IMG/VR virus record: IMGVR_UViG_3300007735_000786
Coordinates: 1-64,000 of that record
DNA length: 64,000 nucleotides
Reading direction: 5' to 3' (one strand)
From: a virus
Part shown: positions 23,960 through 31,299 of the stretch, one piece after another
Layout: every line of letters begins with the position of its first letter
Position numbering within the stretch: the first letter of the stretch is position 1
Program-made: the position numbers and the translations under genes
Notes under the pieces: generated by a model
Database searches by the model: none
Told to the model about the DNA's origin: nothing
The model's input: the letters and a program-made list of their open reading frames with translations, nothing else

Positions 23960-24154
23960 AACTCCAAACTATAGGTATAGCACGTTTTTCATTAGGTTCA
24001 TGGAGTTTCCGACATTTCTGCATCAAAATGTCGTTCGCTATACCGATTCTCATGAGACTCACTTAAATGCGTATACAAACCGACATTTCTGCATCGAATT
24101 GTCGGAAACCCTATAGAACTAATAAAAACATGGCTATACCTATAGTTTGGAGTT
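23960..24154. repeat. 195-base inverted duplication
   Basis: A perfect 22-base inverted repeat (23960-23981 with 24133-24154) bounds the region; its core is CCAAACTATAGGTATAGC. Inside, GTTTCCGACA (24006-24015) mirrors TGTCGGAAAC (24101-24110), and GACATTTCTGCATC occurs twice, each in a small hairpin. Read outward, the two arms match over about 90 bases, so one segment is present in opposite orientations. The region between the terminator and the 24204 gene (over 300 bases) holds no gene. It may be a small mobile element, a replication or recombination site, or a duplicated regulatory leader. Confidence 0.65.
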
Positions 24155-24203
24155 CCCCTGGTTTCGGACAACGCTATACTTATTTTGTACCTACGCTTCT
24201 CCC

Positions 24204-24539
24204 ATGGGACGCAACTACAAACCAATGCCTCCTCTTTGGAGAATCCAAGAGTTAGTTGAGTTAACTGACGATCATCCCAGTGGCCTCTACTACCCCCGTA
24301 AAAAGAAGTTCGTCACACATAAGCACAAGCACTCTGGTCACTACCTAGTGTCTCTTGACGCCGACGTATACCTTGCGCACAGGGTCGTCTACTACTTACG
24401 TACAGGTCAAAGTCCCGATCTTCGTTCCATCACTCACCATCCCTACAACAAAGATAAAGACAATCGTCAGGAGCTCCGTAGCACCGCACCTAAACGCACA
24501 ACAAAAAAACCTAATCCCCCTTGGATGCAAGACGTCTAA
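24204..24539 (+). CDS. HNH endonuclease-like protein
   Basis: 111 residues. GLYYPRKKKFVTHKHKHSGHYLVSL resembles the N-terminal strand region of phage HNH proteins, then AHRVVYYLRTGQSP, a His pair, and NKDKDNRQELR, which match the H-N-H order. Probably a homing-type nuclease. The frame is open from 24147 but that part lies in the inverted repeat. The stop overlaps the next ATG (TAATGA). Confidence 0.6.
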   Translation: MGRNYKPMPPLWRIQELVELTDDHPSGLYYPRKKKFVTHKHKHSGHYLVSLDADVYLAHRVVYYLRTGQSPDLRSITHHPYNKDKDNRQELRSTAPKRTTKKPNPPWMQDV

Positions 24540-25210
24540 TGACAAACGTTCTTAAGAAAGTATTAAAGACTAACTTTCGTTATGTCCCAGGTATCGACAG
24601 CCTCGACGAAGGACAGCTTGACGAACACGGGTACTACAAAGGTTACCCTTGTCCGCATCACCATCACATCAGGGACAAACAAAATCACTGGTGTTACCAC
24701 TGTGTCGTAAAGATCCTGTCTAATACCTGTGGTTTCAATACAAACTTCCTTCATCCGTACTACAACCACAAGTACGAACAACTATGGAAAAACATTGAAG
24801 TGGGTGATCTTGATGAGTGTTGGGAGATAGACTTACCTGGAAGTAAAAGTCCTAAACGCATTGGTTTTCCTTCTTATCGCTCACGATTCACTGGACGTGC
24901 CATAGAGAATGTCACACCACACAAGGTGATCTATCAGTGTGCCTGGGGGGATATAGGGGCAATGACAGTGTCTAGGGCTTGTGGTAACCCTTGGTGTGCT
25001 AATCCATTACATCTGGTCTCAAGTTGGAATATTGGCTTACCACCTTCATCTATCACACCGTTTATACGTACGTTTGAACCTACACATGTAATGGCACTCA
25101 TCAAAGCAAAGAAAGTAGGACGAGAACAAGAATTAATTCAACGATACTACAAGCAAGTAATACGTAATCCCTTATGTGCAAAAGATGCACCTTACTACGA
25201 TGAAGGTTGA
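24539..25210 (+). CDS. His-Me finger (HNH-like) protein
   Basis: 223 residues. A Cys/His cluster PCPHHHHIRDKQNHWCYHC (about 38-56) suggests one zinc site; THKVIYQ-type PHKVIYQCAWG...CGNPWCANPLHL (about 125-165) is the zinc-backed His-Me finger seen in phage HNH endonucleases. It is coupled to the HNH-like gene before it, which is unusual for lone homing genes. It may bind DNA without cutting; the metal-site residues look present. Confidence 0.6.
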   Translation: MTNVLKKVLKTNFRYVPGIDSLDEGQLDEHGYYKGYPCPHHHHIRDKQNHWCYHCVVKILSNTCGFNTNFLHPYYNHKYEQLWKNIEVGDLDECWEIDLPGSKSPKRIGFPSYRSRFTGRAIENVTPHKVIYQCAWGDIGAMTVSRACGNPWCANPLHLVSSWNIGLPPSSITPFIRTFEPTHVMALIKAKKVGREQELIQRYYKQVIRNPLCAKDAPYYDEG

Positions 25211-25252
25211 GTTTTCAGAATTAGAATATACAAACGGAACATTGATAAAATA

Positions 25253-26200
25253 ATGGCACGCACTTCTGTTGTAGCTCAAGATCGTCGTAGTTTAAACAAT
25301 CCATTAAACCTTGGCACCTTTTCTTCTACTTCTTTACGTTATCTAAAAGGTTCTTTAGGTCCTAAGAATAGACTTGTTGGTTACGCTGATACCAACCAAC
25401 TTTCTAACGGTGGTTTTGGTGGAGGTGCTTATACTAACTGGTTTTCAATTACAATTACTAATCCCGCTTGGATTATTATTGCTAAAGGTAATCCTCGACC
25501 ACAGTACATTCAAACATCAACGTATGATTTAAATAGAAATCCAATTCAAGGAGAAGCAATTTTTGATGCTGATTCAGTTACTGACGGTTTCAAAACAAAC
25601 GGAGAAGTATATATTCCATATTTAGACACTATGATGAGTGCTCAGTCAGATTTATATAACACATTTGCAAAGGCACGTTTAGATCGAGGAGATGAACGTT
25701 ATTATCCACTGGAAGTAGGTAGTTATTTAATATGTATCTCAACAACACGTAATGAACCACTTGATTATGAAGTAGGCATTGTTGTTGAGTTTCCTGTTAC
25801 AGAAATGTTTATTTCTGTTGAAGATACAGATGAGATTGTATTTTTTCTTCAGGAAACATCAATAGATTATTCTCGAACAATTAATATTGATTCTCCAATT
25901 ATTACTGATACAACTATATCTTCTGATGTAGATAGACCTAATGGTTTTACTGAGACTGAGTGTACAATAAATGCAACTTTTACTGTGACTGTATTATTAA
26001 ATTCTACTTGGTTTATTGGTGAGCCAATACCTTCTTCTCAAGAGGATGATTTTAAAGTTATCATAGAGCCAGGGGGAGAATCTTCTTTTGCTGGTTTTCA
26101 TGATCATTCTTTAACTGAATGGAGAAACGCGTGGGAAAGTCAACATCAAAATACAGATGTGTTTCCTGAATTATTTGCTTCTTTAACAAACAGACTATGA
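25253..26200 (+). CDS. Probable virion structural protein
   Basis: 315 residues, beta-rich, with no long helices until the end (WESQHQNTDVFPELFASLTNRL). Composition and the repeated Thr/Ser/Ile strands suit a tail or neck protein; similar proteins of unknown role are found in cyanophages. It overlaps the next gene by 4 bases. Confidence 0.5.
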   Translation: MARTSVVAQDRRSLNNPLNLGTFSSTSLRYLKGSLGPKNRLVGYADTNQLSNGGFGGGAYTNWFSITITNPAWIIIAKGNPRPQYIQTSTYDLNRNPIQGEAIFDADSVTDGFKTNGEVYIPYLDTMMSAQSDLYNTFAKARLDRGDERYYPLEVGSYLICISTTRNEPLDYEVGIVVEFPVTEMFISVEDTDEIVFFLQETSIDYSRTINIDSPIITDTTISSDVDRPNGFTETECTINATFTVTVLLNSTWFIGEPIPSSQEDDFKVIIEPGGESSFAGFHDHSLTEWRNAWESQHQNTDVFPELFASLTNRL

Positions 26201-26619
26201 CTTCAAGAAAAAAGAAAACAAAAACAGTTGTATTACCAGACGGTCAATTACTTAAGATGCGTTTGCTTCCTTGGATACGTACAGAGAAAGGTTGTGTATG
26301 GCTCGCAAGCTTAGCTATTGGTCGTTCCAAACGGCAGATAAATGACTGGATGGATCGTAGAAAAAAGAAATCAGTAGCTAAATTAGATAAAAGTTTAAAT
26401 GGTACCCTTGGTCCTGGGACGCAAGCAGTTGCCATACGTCAAATACGTCAGTGGGTAGATGAACTGCCAAAGGGAGAATCAATTACTTTACGTTGTGAGT
26501 CAACTGTTCCTGATAAACAGTTTCGTGTGTGGAAGAAATGGTTTACAAAACATGAAGATATGAGGTGGGAAATATCAGAAGAACACAAATCTTTTTTCTT
26601 TTACAAATCAATACTGTAA
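26197..26619 (+). CDS. Basic hypothetical protein
   Basis: 140 residues, very basic at the start (RKKKTKTVVL), with a possible helix-turn-helix-like part (LASLAIGRSKRQINDWMDRRKKK). Trp-rich second half. DNA binding is plausible, not shown. Translationally coupled to the upstream gene through ATGA. Confidence 0.5.
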   Translation: MTSRKKKTKTVVLPDGQLLKMRLLPWIRTEKGCVWLASLAIGRSKRQINDWMDRRKKKSVAKLDKSLNGTLGPGTQAVAIRQIRQWVDELPKGESITLRCESTVPDKQFRVWKKWFTKHEDMRWEISEEHKSFFFYKSIL

Positions 26620-26643
26620 AATAAAAGTAATTAAATAAATCTC

Positions 26644-26805
26644 ATGAACCTTTCCAAGTATCTCGAAGTAGCTCTTGCTATCCATGCAACAGCTAGTGTT
26701 ATCACAGCTTTGACTCCAACACCAAAAGATGACGGCTTTGTTCGCCAGCTTTACAAGGTAATTGAAATCTTAGCCTTAGTTGTAGGTAAAGCTAAACAAC
26801 GCTGA
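26644..26805 (+). CDS. 53-residue holin-like membrane peptide
   Basis: Two hydrophobic stretches (YLEVALAIHATASVITAL and VIEILALVVGKA) around a TPTPKDD turn. Small phage proteins of this form are found near lysis genes. Its stop is 3 bases from the end of the endolysin gene on the other strand, so lysis is a fair guess. It could also be another small membrane protein. Confidence 0.5.
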   Translation: MNLSKYLEVALAIHATASVITALTPTPKDDGFVRQLYKVIEILALVVGKAKQR

Positions 26806-26807
26806 GT

Positions 26808-27899
26808 TTAGGTAAGAACACACCAACCGGAACCTGGCCCTTCGACTAGCCATCTAGGGTTAAAATTTTTGTAACTATACTTGCGTTTAGCACCATTGGT
26901 ACTTATATATTCACCAGACAATAAATCTATTTCGCCCCAAGGGTCATTGACAATATAACCAGTGTCGTCGTAACCAATAATACAAAGCCAATGCCCACCT
27001 CCTCGTGGTGCATTTACAGGTCCATGGTGCAGAAAACCAACAGGAACAGGTTTGTTATTGTTAATTTGTTTTTTAATTAACTCAACTGTACCTTTAACAC
27101 TAAAGCGTGCTTCTACGTCATACTTAAATAGAGCTTTAATTTGCGCCGTGCTATCAGTGCTATCACCATACATAAACACAGTTTTAATATAATCATCATC
27201 ACTTGTTATTGCTTTGGGTTTTAGATATTTCAACATCATGGCACAACTAGAACTAAAACATGTTCTACCTGCGTCTCTATAGTTATCCCTTTGACTCATA
27301 TAAAGAACAGGCAGGGGATTTACTTTTGGTACATCACCTCCTGGTGCTTCAATTTTTTGATCCATAATCTGAATCAATTTTGTAGGGTATCCAGGGTCTG
27401 TTGCGTAGCCTTGTTCTTTAAGCTGTTCTGCTGCTGCATTGCGATTTGGTGCGTTGTTAACACCTTGGTATCCTTCGTAATCTTTGTACCATCGGTCAAC
27501 GAGATAGGAAACACAAGTGCGTAAGTCAGGAAAATCAAGGAACCCATCAGTAATTGTGATCCAGTTGCCGTTAATAAATTCCTGCGTAGGTTGATTAGTT
27601 CCTGATCCTTTAAGTCCAAAGTAATTGTTCTTACCCGAGACATGTTTTCCCCAATTTGATTCTAGTGCCCATTGTGCTGCTACTAATTCTGGATATTTAG
27701 CACCAGAAACTTTAGCTACTGCTATAACACGATCCCAATCATTGGTATAAGTGTCTTGAGCAGGAGCATTAGTACGGTACTTAACAAAAAATTCTTTTAG
27801 TTTATCGGCTGGAATGGTAGTCTCCAGCCAATTAAAAGCATCTGTTTGTTCTTTAAGTCCTTTATAGAACTTAGCTGCATCGATAAGCTTGTCTGCCAT
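26808..27899 (-). CDS. Two-domain endolysin: glucosaminidase plus C39-like peptidase
   Basis: 363 residues. Residues about 50-180 form a GH73-type glucosaminidase (AAQWALESNWGKH with catalytic E80, then NNYFGLKG). Residues about 195-363 form a papain-like C39 peptidase domain with Cys214 (GRTCFSSSCAMML), a GGGHWLCIIGYDD His and a VNDPWG Asp. The fusion would cut both glycan and peptide bonds of peptidoglycan. No signal peptide. It stands beside the holin-like gene. Confidence 0.8.
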   Translation of the reverse strand: MADKLIDAAKFYKGLKEQTDAFNWLETTIPADKLKEFFVKYRTNAPAQDTYTNDWDRVIAVAKVSGAKYPELVAAQWALESNWGKHVSGKNNYFGLKGSGTNQPTQEFINGNWITITDGFLDFPDLRTCVSYLVDRWYKDYEGYQGVNNAPNRNAAAEQLKEQGYATDPGYPTKLIQIMDQKIEAPGGDVPKVNPLPVLYMSQRDNYRDAGRTCFSSSCAMMLKYLKPKAITSDDDYIKTVFMYGDSTDSTAQIKALFKYDVEARFSVKGTVELIKKQINNNKPVPVGFLHHGPVNAPRGGGHWLCIIGYDDTGYIVNDPWGEIDLLSGEYISTNGAKRKYSYKNFNPRWLVEGPGSGWCVLT

Positions 27900-27906
27900 G
27901 ATTTAA

Positions 27907-28086
27907 TCAATCAGTAACATTAGTTTCATTTGCTTCAACAGGATCTACTTCTGGAGCAAACTCAAGAGTTTCTACTAGTTGACCAATAAGATTAACAGCA
28001 AAACCAATCAGGTTATGATCTCCGGTGGCACGAGCAGAACCAAAGGAATTGATGGCACTAACCAACTCAGATTTTTTGCAAGCCAT
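27907..28086 (-). CDS. 59-residue hypothetical protein
   Basis: KKSELVSAINSFGSARATGD starts a helical protein of a kind common in cyanophages; role unknown. It lies between the endolysin and the 28120 gene, all on the minus strand. Confidence 0.55.
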   Translation of the reverse strand: MACKKSELVSAINSFGSARATGDHNLIGFAVNLIGQLVETLEFAPEVDPVEANETNVTD

Positions 28087-28119
28087 GATGTGTAGGTAAC
28101 TGTTTAAAATATAGCAGAA

Positions 28120-28446
28120 TTAGTTGTTCCAGGGTATCCCCTGTGCGTTTGTTGGATGTAGTTTTTGTTCAATTTGAGTCTCTAATGCTGTGGCAATACT
28201 CGCAACTTGTTCCTCTCCTAAGGCATCTTTTACCCAACCAATTACTTGTTCTTTGGTTAATTGGTCATATGGCGTAAAATTAGTAGGGTCTGGATCGCTA
28301 AACCCAACGCTGCCATAAGCACCCGCACTTTCACCTTGGTCTTGTAAATTTACTGTCCAGTGTGCGGTGTATACGGCACCATCGCTTAGATGACGTTCGA
28401 GTTGAGCAATATTCCATTCAGATGTAGCAGGAGTAACGTCAGTCAT
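28120..28446 (-). CDS. Conserved-looking phage protein
   Basis: 108 residues. A WNIAQLERHLSDGAVYTAHWTV strand region, a YGSVGF turn and a C-terminal helix ending in PWNN are the marks of a small protein found next to tail genes in many phages, with no known function. No catalytic motif. Confidence 0.5.
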   Translation of the reverse strand: MTDVTPATSEWNIAQLERHLSDGAVYTAHWTVNLQDQGESAGAYGSVGFSDPDPTNFTPYDQLTKEQVIGWVKDALGEEQVASIATALETQIEQKLHPTNAQGIPWNN

Positions 28447-28477
28447 AAAACTCTTTTTTCTTATTATAGATCAATTT

Positions 28478-29332
28478 TCATAACTCTGGCATCTCATATT
28501 CTTTTGTGCTGTTGCAATAGTGTTTAAATATAATCTCACTTGTATTTCCAGCCCATGATGCTACTTGTGGTACAGGAATACCGGCCTCTATCCAACAACT
28601 GATTGCAGTATGGCGACAATCATAGGGGCGATATAGGTGGGAGATTAATCCTGTGTCATGTAAAGGTTTTAATTTTTTACGAAAGTAACTTTGAAAAGCT
28701 ACTCGATCCCAAGGAAAAATAAAATCATTTTCCTTTGGTACTTTTTCAAGAAGCTCTTGGCATTTGTTATTGAGTGGAACCCAGCGTTTCTTGTTGGTTT
28801 TAGTACTGTTCTTTAAACCGTGCGTAAGGGTGTAGTTTTGATGCACAAGAATTTTATTTTCTTTAATGTCATCCCAGCGTAAAGCTCGAACTTCTCCTGT
28901 GCGCATCGCTGTTTGAAGCATAAATTCTGTGTACCAAGACCAATTAACATTTCTATATGTACGCTTTGCCGCTAATGCGGCTAACACTATACCTATTTCA
29001 TTTCTAGGAATAACAATAATTTCTTCATCCTTCTGTGGTGCTTTAGGCATTTTAAAGCTAGCCAAGGGATTTTTATCCATATGTCCTACATCTTCTTGTG
29101 CTGCCCATTTGTACATTGTTTTTGCGTACATTGCTACACGTCTAGAAGCAAGCACAGGCTTTTCTCCCAGTATCCAGATCATGACCTTCCGTGCTTCGCT
29201 AATGTCTTGTACTGGACAACGAGATAACCATTTTGTGGTTTGCCTGTAATCTGATGTAAGGCTAGTGGGGCACAAAGAAATTGAACGTTCCTCCAAGAAA
29301 GCATTCCATAATTCTTTAAGCTCTAGTGCCAT
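28478..29332 (-). CDS. int: Tyrosine recombinase (phage integrase)
   Basis: 284 residues, short for an integrase but complete. Catalytic set: Arg in LQTAMRTGEVRALRW, the YDCRHTAISC box (Arg-His, with Tyr where His is usual), a WAG motif, and Tyr in FKHYCNS. The N-terminal SAM-like core-binding domain is present. It should recombine phage and host att sites, or resolve multimers. An integrase beside psbA-type genes is notable because most psbA cyanophages are lytic. No attP is identified. Confidence 0.85.
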   Translation of the reverse strand: MALELKELWNAFLEERSISLCPTSLTSDYRQTTKWLSRCPVQDISEARKVMIWILGEKPVLASRRVAMYAKTMYKWAAQEDVGHMDKNPLASFKMPKAPQKDEEIIVIPRNEIGIVLAALAAKRTYRNVNWSWYTEFMLQTAMRTGEVRALRWDDIKENKILVHQNYTLTHGLKNSTKTNKKRWVPLNNKCQELLEKVPKENDFIFPWDRVAFQSYFRKKLKPLHDTGLISHLYRPYDCRHTAISCWIEAGIPVPQVASWAGNTSEIIFKHYCNSTKEYEMPEL

Positions 29333-29358
29333 GGGATTGAGTGGTGTAAAGGGTTACA

Positions 29359-29523
29359 CTACTCTGCTTCAACCTGCTTGTCAATCTCCTCAGCGTCTGG
29401 TGGAATTGTGTTCACAACGTATTGGGCAATAACTCGGTAACAGCCTAATGCTTCTTCCGTGTCCATTCCACCGTTAATTAGATCAACAGCAGCTTGCAGG
29501 ACGTCGTTTTGTTGTGGTGTCAT
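29359..29523 (-). CDS. 54-residue hypothetical protein
   Basis: Helical and acidic, with a GGMDTEEALGCYRVIAQYVV core. No known motif. Upstream of the integrase gene on the same strand. Confidence 0.5.
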   Translation of the reverse strand: MTPQQNDVLQAAVDLINGGMDTEEALGCYRVIAQYVVNTIPPDAEEIDKQVEAE

Positions 29524-29578
29524 TTAATGTTCCTTTTCGGGAAGAAAATCGGAATTTATCCGTTTATAGGTGTAAAAT

Positions 29579-29854
29579 TTACCGTTCGGTAATACTATGG
29601 TTGCCATCGTCAAAAGAAAATAGTGTTTTTTGAGCAAGAAGCTTTTTAGCTTCTTTGAATACCAACTCTAGCTCATCAGCGTCGATGCGTACGCAGTGTT
29701 CAGAGTCATCGCCTAATTCACAAATCTTTACATATCCTCCTGCACCTTCGTCGTCAACAGAGACTTGTAAAGCACCACGTCCATAAACAGGGTTACTGTC
29801 TGGTCGATGTATGGCTACTGTAAGAATAGTTGCTACTGGAGCAGGGTCAGTCAT
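29579..29854 (-). CDS. Hypothetical protein
   Basis: 91 residues, beta-rich, acidic, with no recognised domain. It may be a small beta-barrel or regulatory protein. Minus-strand gene among small unknowns between integrase and tail fibres. Confidence 0.5.
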   Translation of the reverse strand: MTDPAPVATILTVAIHRPDSNPVYGRGALQVSVDDEGAGGYVKICELGDDSEHCVRIDADELELVFKEAKKLLAQKTLFSFDDGNHSITER

Positions 29855-29883
29855 TGTTAAAAAGAATGTGTGCTTATCCTACC

Positions 29884-30231
29884 TTACGTTAGATTGGGTA
29901 CAAAAAATGTAAACCAAGTTCTTATGGCATCGCCTGTAGCTGTACCCGGTGCTGCACGTATTGCTTTTAATAATTGTTTAGGGTTAGTAAACAAGTGTGA
30001 GCCAGTGTCCTGGTACAACGTAAACCACACACCTTCGGTATTATGTGTGCCAGGGGGAACGTTTGCAAACACTCGAAAGCTGCCACCGTCAAATGTACGA
30101 CTTACTCCAGCAGTAGGTGGTACCACACCACAGGCTTTGAGTACGGATGCCTTGAGTACCGACTCAGGAATAACAGCTAGTTGGCGCCAGGAGGGTTGGA
30201 TTCCTGTAGCTGGGGTGTCATCAATAGACAT
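29884..30231 (-). CDS. Hypothetical protein
   Basis: 115 residues from the ATG at 30231, with a GGSFRVFANVPPGTHNTEGVWF strand region. Frame open from 30273. A long plus-strand open frame covers the same DNA, but neighbours and protein composition favour this strand. Function unknown. Confidence 0.45.
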   Translation of the reverse strand: MSIDDTPATGIQPSWRQLAVIPESVLKASVLKACGVVPPTAGVSRTFDGGSFRVFANVPPGTHNTEGVWFTLYQDTGSHLFTNPKQLLKAIRAAPGTATGDAIRTWFTFFVPNLT

Positions 30232-30362
30232 TCCGGAATTTCCAGAGAGTTGCAATGTGCAGTATATGCACAAGCTGGAAGCTCGTTGTCGCCAACATCA
30301 TCCTGATTGCTCAGGTCAAGACTTGCTTCGCAGTATTCGTCCCAAGGGGTAGTATCAGACAT
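30177..30362 (-). CDS. Small acidic hypothetical protein
   Basis: 61 residues, acidic, Cys-containing (four Cys). It overlaps the following gene by 55 bases, which lowers confidence. No motif recognised. Confidence 0.35.
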   Translation of the reverse strand: MSDTTPWDEYCEASLDLSNQDDVGDNELPACAYTAHCNSLEIPECLLMTPQLQESNPPGAN

Positions 30363-30376
30363 AGTAGTGTCAAAGT

Positions 30377-30682
30377 CTAGTTGGCTTCAGCAGTGTAGAT
30401 TTTCCAGGTGGGACGGCAACGCCCACGAGCTTGATCAAAATAGCCGTCTTTTGTCCAATTTTTCAAACGTGCTGCTTTTAGTGCATCAAGATAAGGTTTA
30501 GCTTCTGCTTTAGTTTTAAATTTTTTTGGCGGGGTTGCCGTACTAAACTTCTGGATATCTTCTGAATCAAGAGGTAATGCCGTTGTCCAAGAGTCTGCAA
30601 TAGAAGTGGTTGTTTCTGTGACGTAATGAACCCATCCTGGTTCATATGCGTAGTCACGGATCTCGTACAGTTGGGTAGTCAT
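30377..30682 (-). CDS. Hypothetical protein
   Basis: 101 residues from the ATG at 30682 (TTQLYEIRDYAYEPGW). It ends in a basic stretch with KKFKTKAEAKPYLDAL. The frame is open from 30736 in the non-coding GC-rich leader. Function unknown. Confidence 0.5.
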   Translation of the reverse strand: MTTQLYEIRDYAYEPGWVHYVTETTTSIADSWTTALPLDSEDIQKFSTATPPKKFKTKAEAKPYLDALKAARLKNWTKDGYFDQARGRCRPTWKIYTAEAN

Positions 30683-30751
30683 GATCTCTAGGGGATTGTG
30701 GCCGTGGGCAGGAGGTTGTACTCGCTGCCCTACCACATTACACGGCGCCAG

Positions 30752-30779
30752 ACCATTTTCGTGATGTCAGGAAAATGGT
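30752..30779. other. Inverted repeat
   Basis: ACCATTTTC (30752-30760) pairs perfectly with GAAAATGGT (30771-30779) around 10 bases. It lies between the HNH-AP2 gene and the next minus-strand gene. No T-run follows on either strand, so terminator function is unsure; it may be a recognition site of the nearby homing endonuclease or an operator. Confidence 0.4.
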
Positions 30780-30814
30780 TCAGCTAGGCACAGTAAAGAA
30801 GGGGGAGACTGGGC

Positions 30815-31297
30815 TTAGCTTCGTGCAAACTCGCCGTGCAATTCTTCGCGCAACTTGTCAAGAGCGACGATAGCTTCCTCCTTGTTATCAAAAGAGCCAG
30901 CGGAATGCCGCTTGTAATCCAGAATAACGCAGGTGTACCACTTGTTCTTTTTCCATGTGACGCCCTTTACGCCCGACTTGCTGTCAAACCGCACACGGCG
31001 GTTCATGCAGTTCTGGGAATGAGTGGCTGCTCGCAGGTTTTCAATGCGGTTGTCCAACACCTCGCCGTTGATGTGATCAACAAACGGGACAGGATCATTG
31101 CCGTGCATGACCCAGACCAAGCGATGAACGGCGTAAAGCTTGTAGTTGATCTTGATGCGGCGGTAACCGTCACGATTGACTGAGCCCGCTGGCATCCCGA
31201 TGCGCCGTCCATTGCCGCTGACTCTCCACAACAGTTCGCCATCCCGATACTCAAAGAGTTCGTGGAGAAGGTCTGCTGGTAGTTCGTTGGTTTTCAT
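30815..31297 (-). CDS. HNH endonuclease with AP2 DNA-binding domain
   Basis: 160 residues. VHRLVWVMHG...VDHINGEVLDNRIENLR is the HNH core, followed by SKSGVKGVTWKKNKW...AIVALDKLREELHG, an AP2/ERF-like DNA-binding domain. This domain order is typical of phage homing endonucleases. GC content is higher than that of the neighbours, which suggests a recent arrival. It abuts the tail fibre gene (3-base gap). Confidence 0.85.
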   Translation of the reverse strand: MKTNELPADLLHELFEYRDGELLWRVSGNGRRIGMPAGSVNRDGYRRIKINYKLYAVHRLVWVMHGNDPVPFVDHINGEVLDNRIENLRAATHSQNCMNRRVRFDSKSGVKGVTWKKNKWYTCVILDYKRHSAGSFDNKEEAIVALDKLREELHGEFARS

Positions 31298-31299
31298 GG

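Noticed and set aside
29870-30352. 160-codon plus-strand frame
   Set aside because: It runs against two minus-strand genes whose neighbours are all minus; its protein has no sensible pattern. The choice of strand here is not fully certain.
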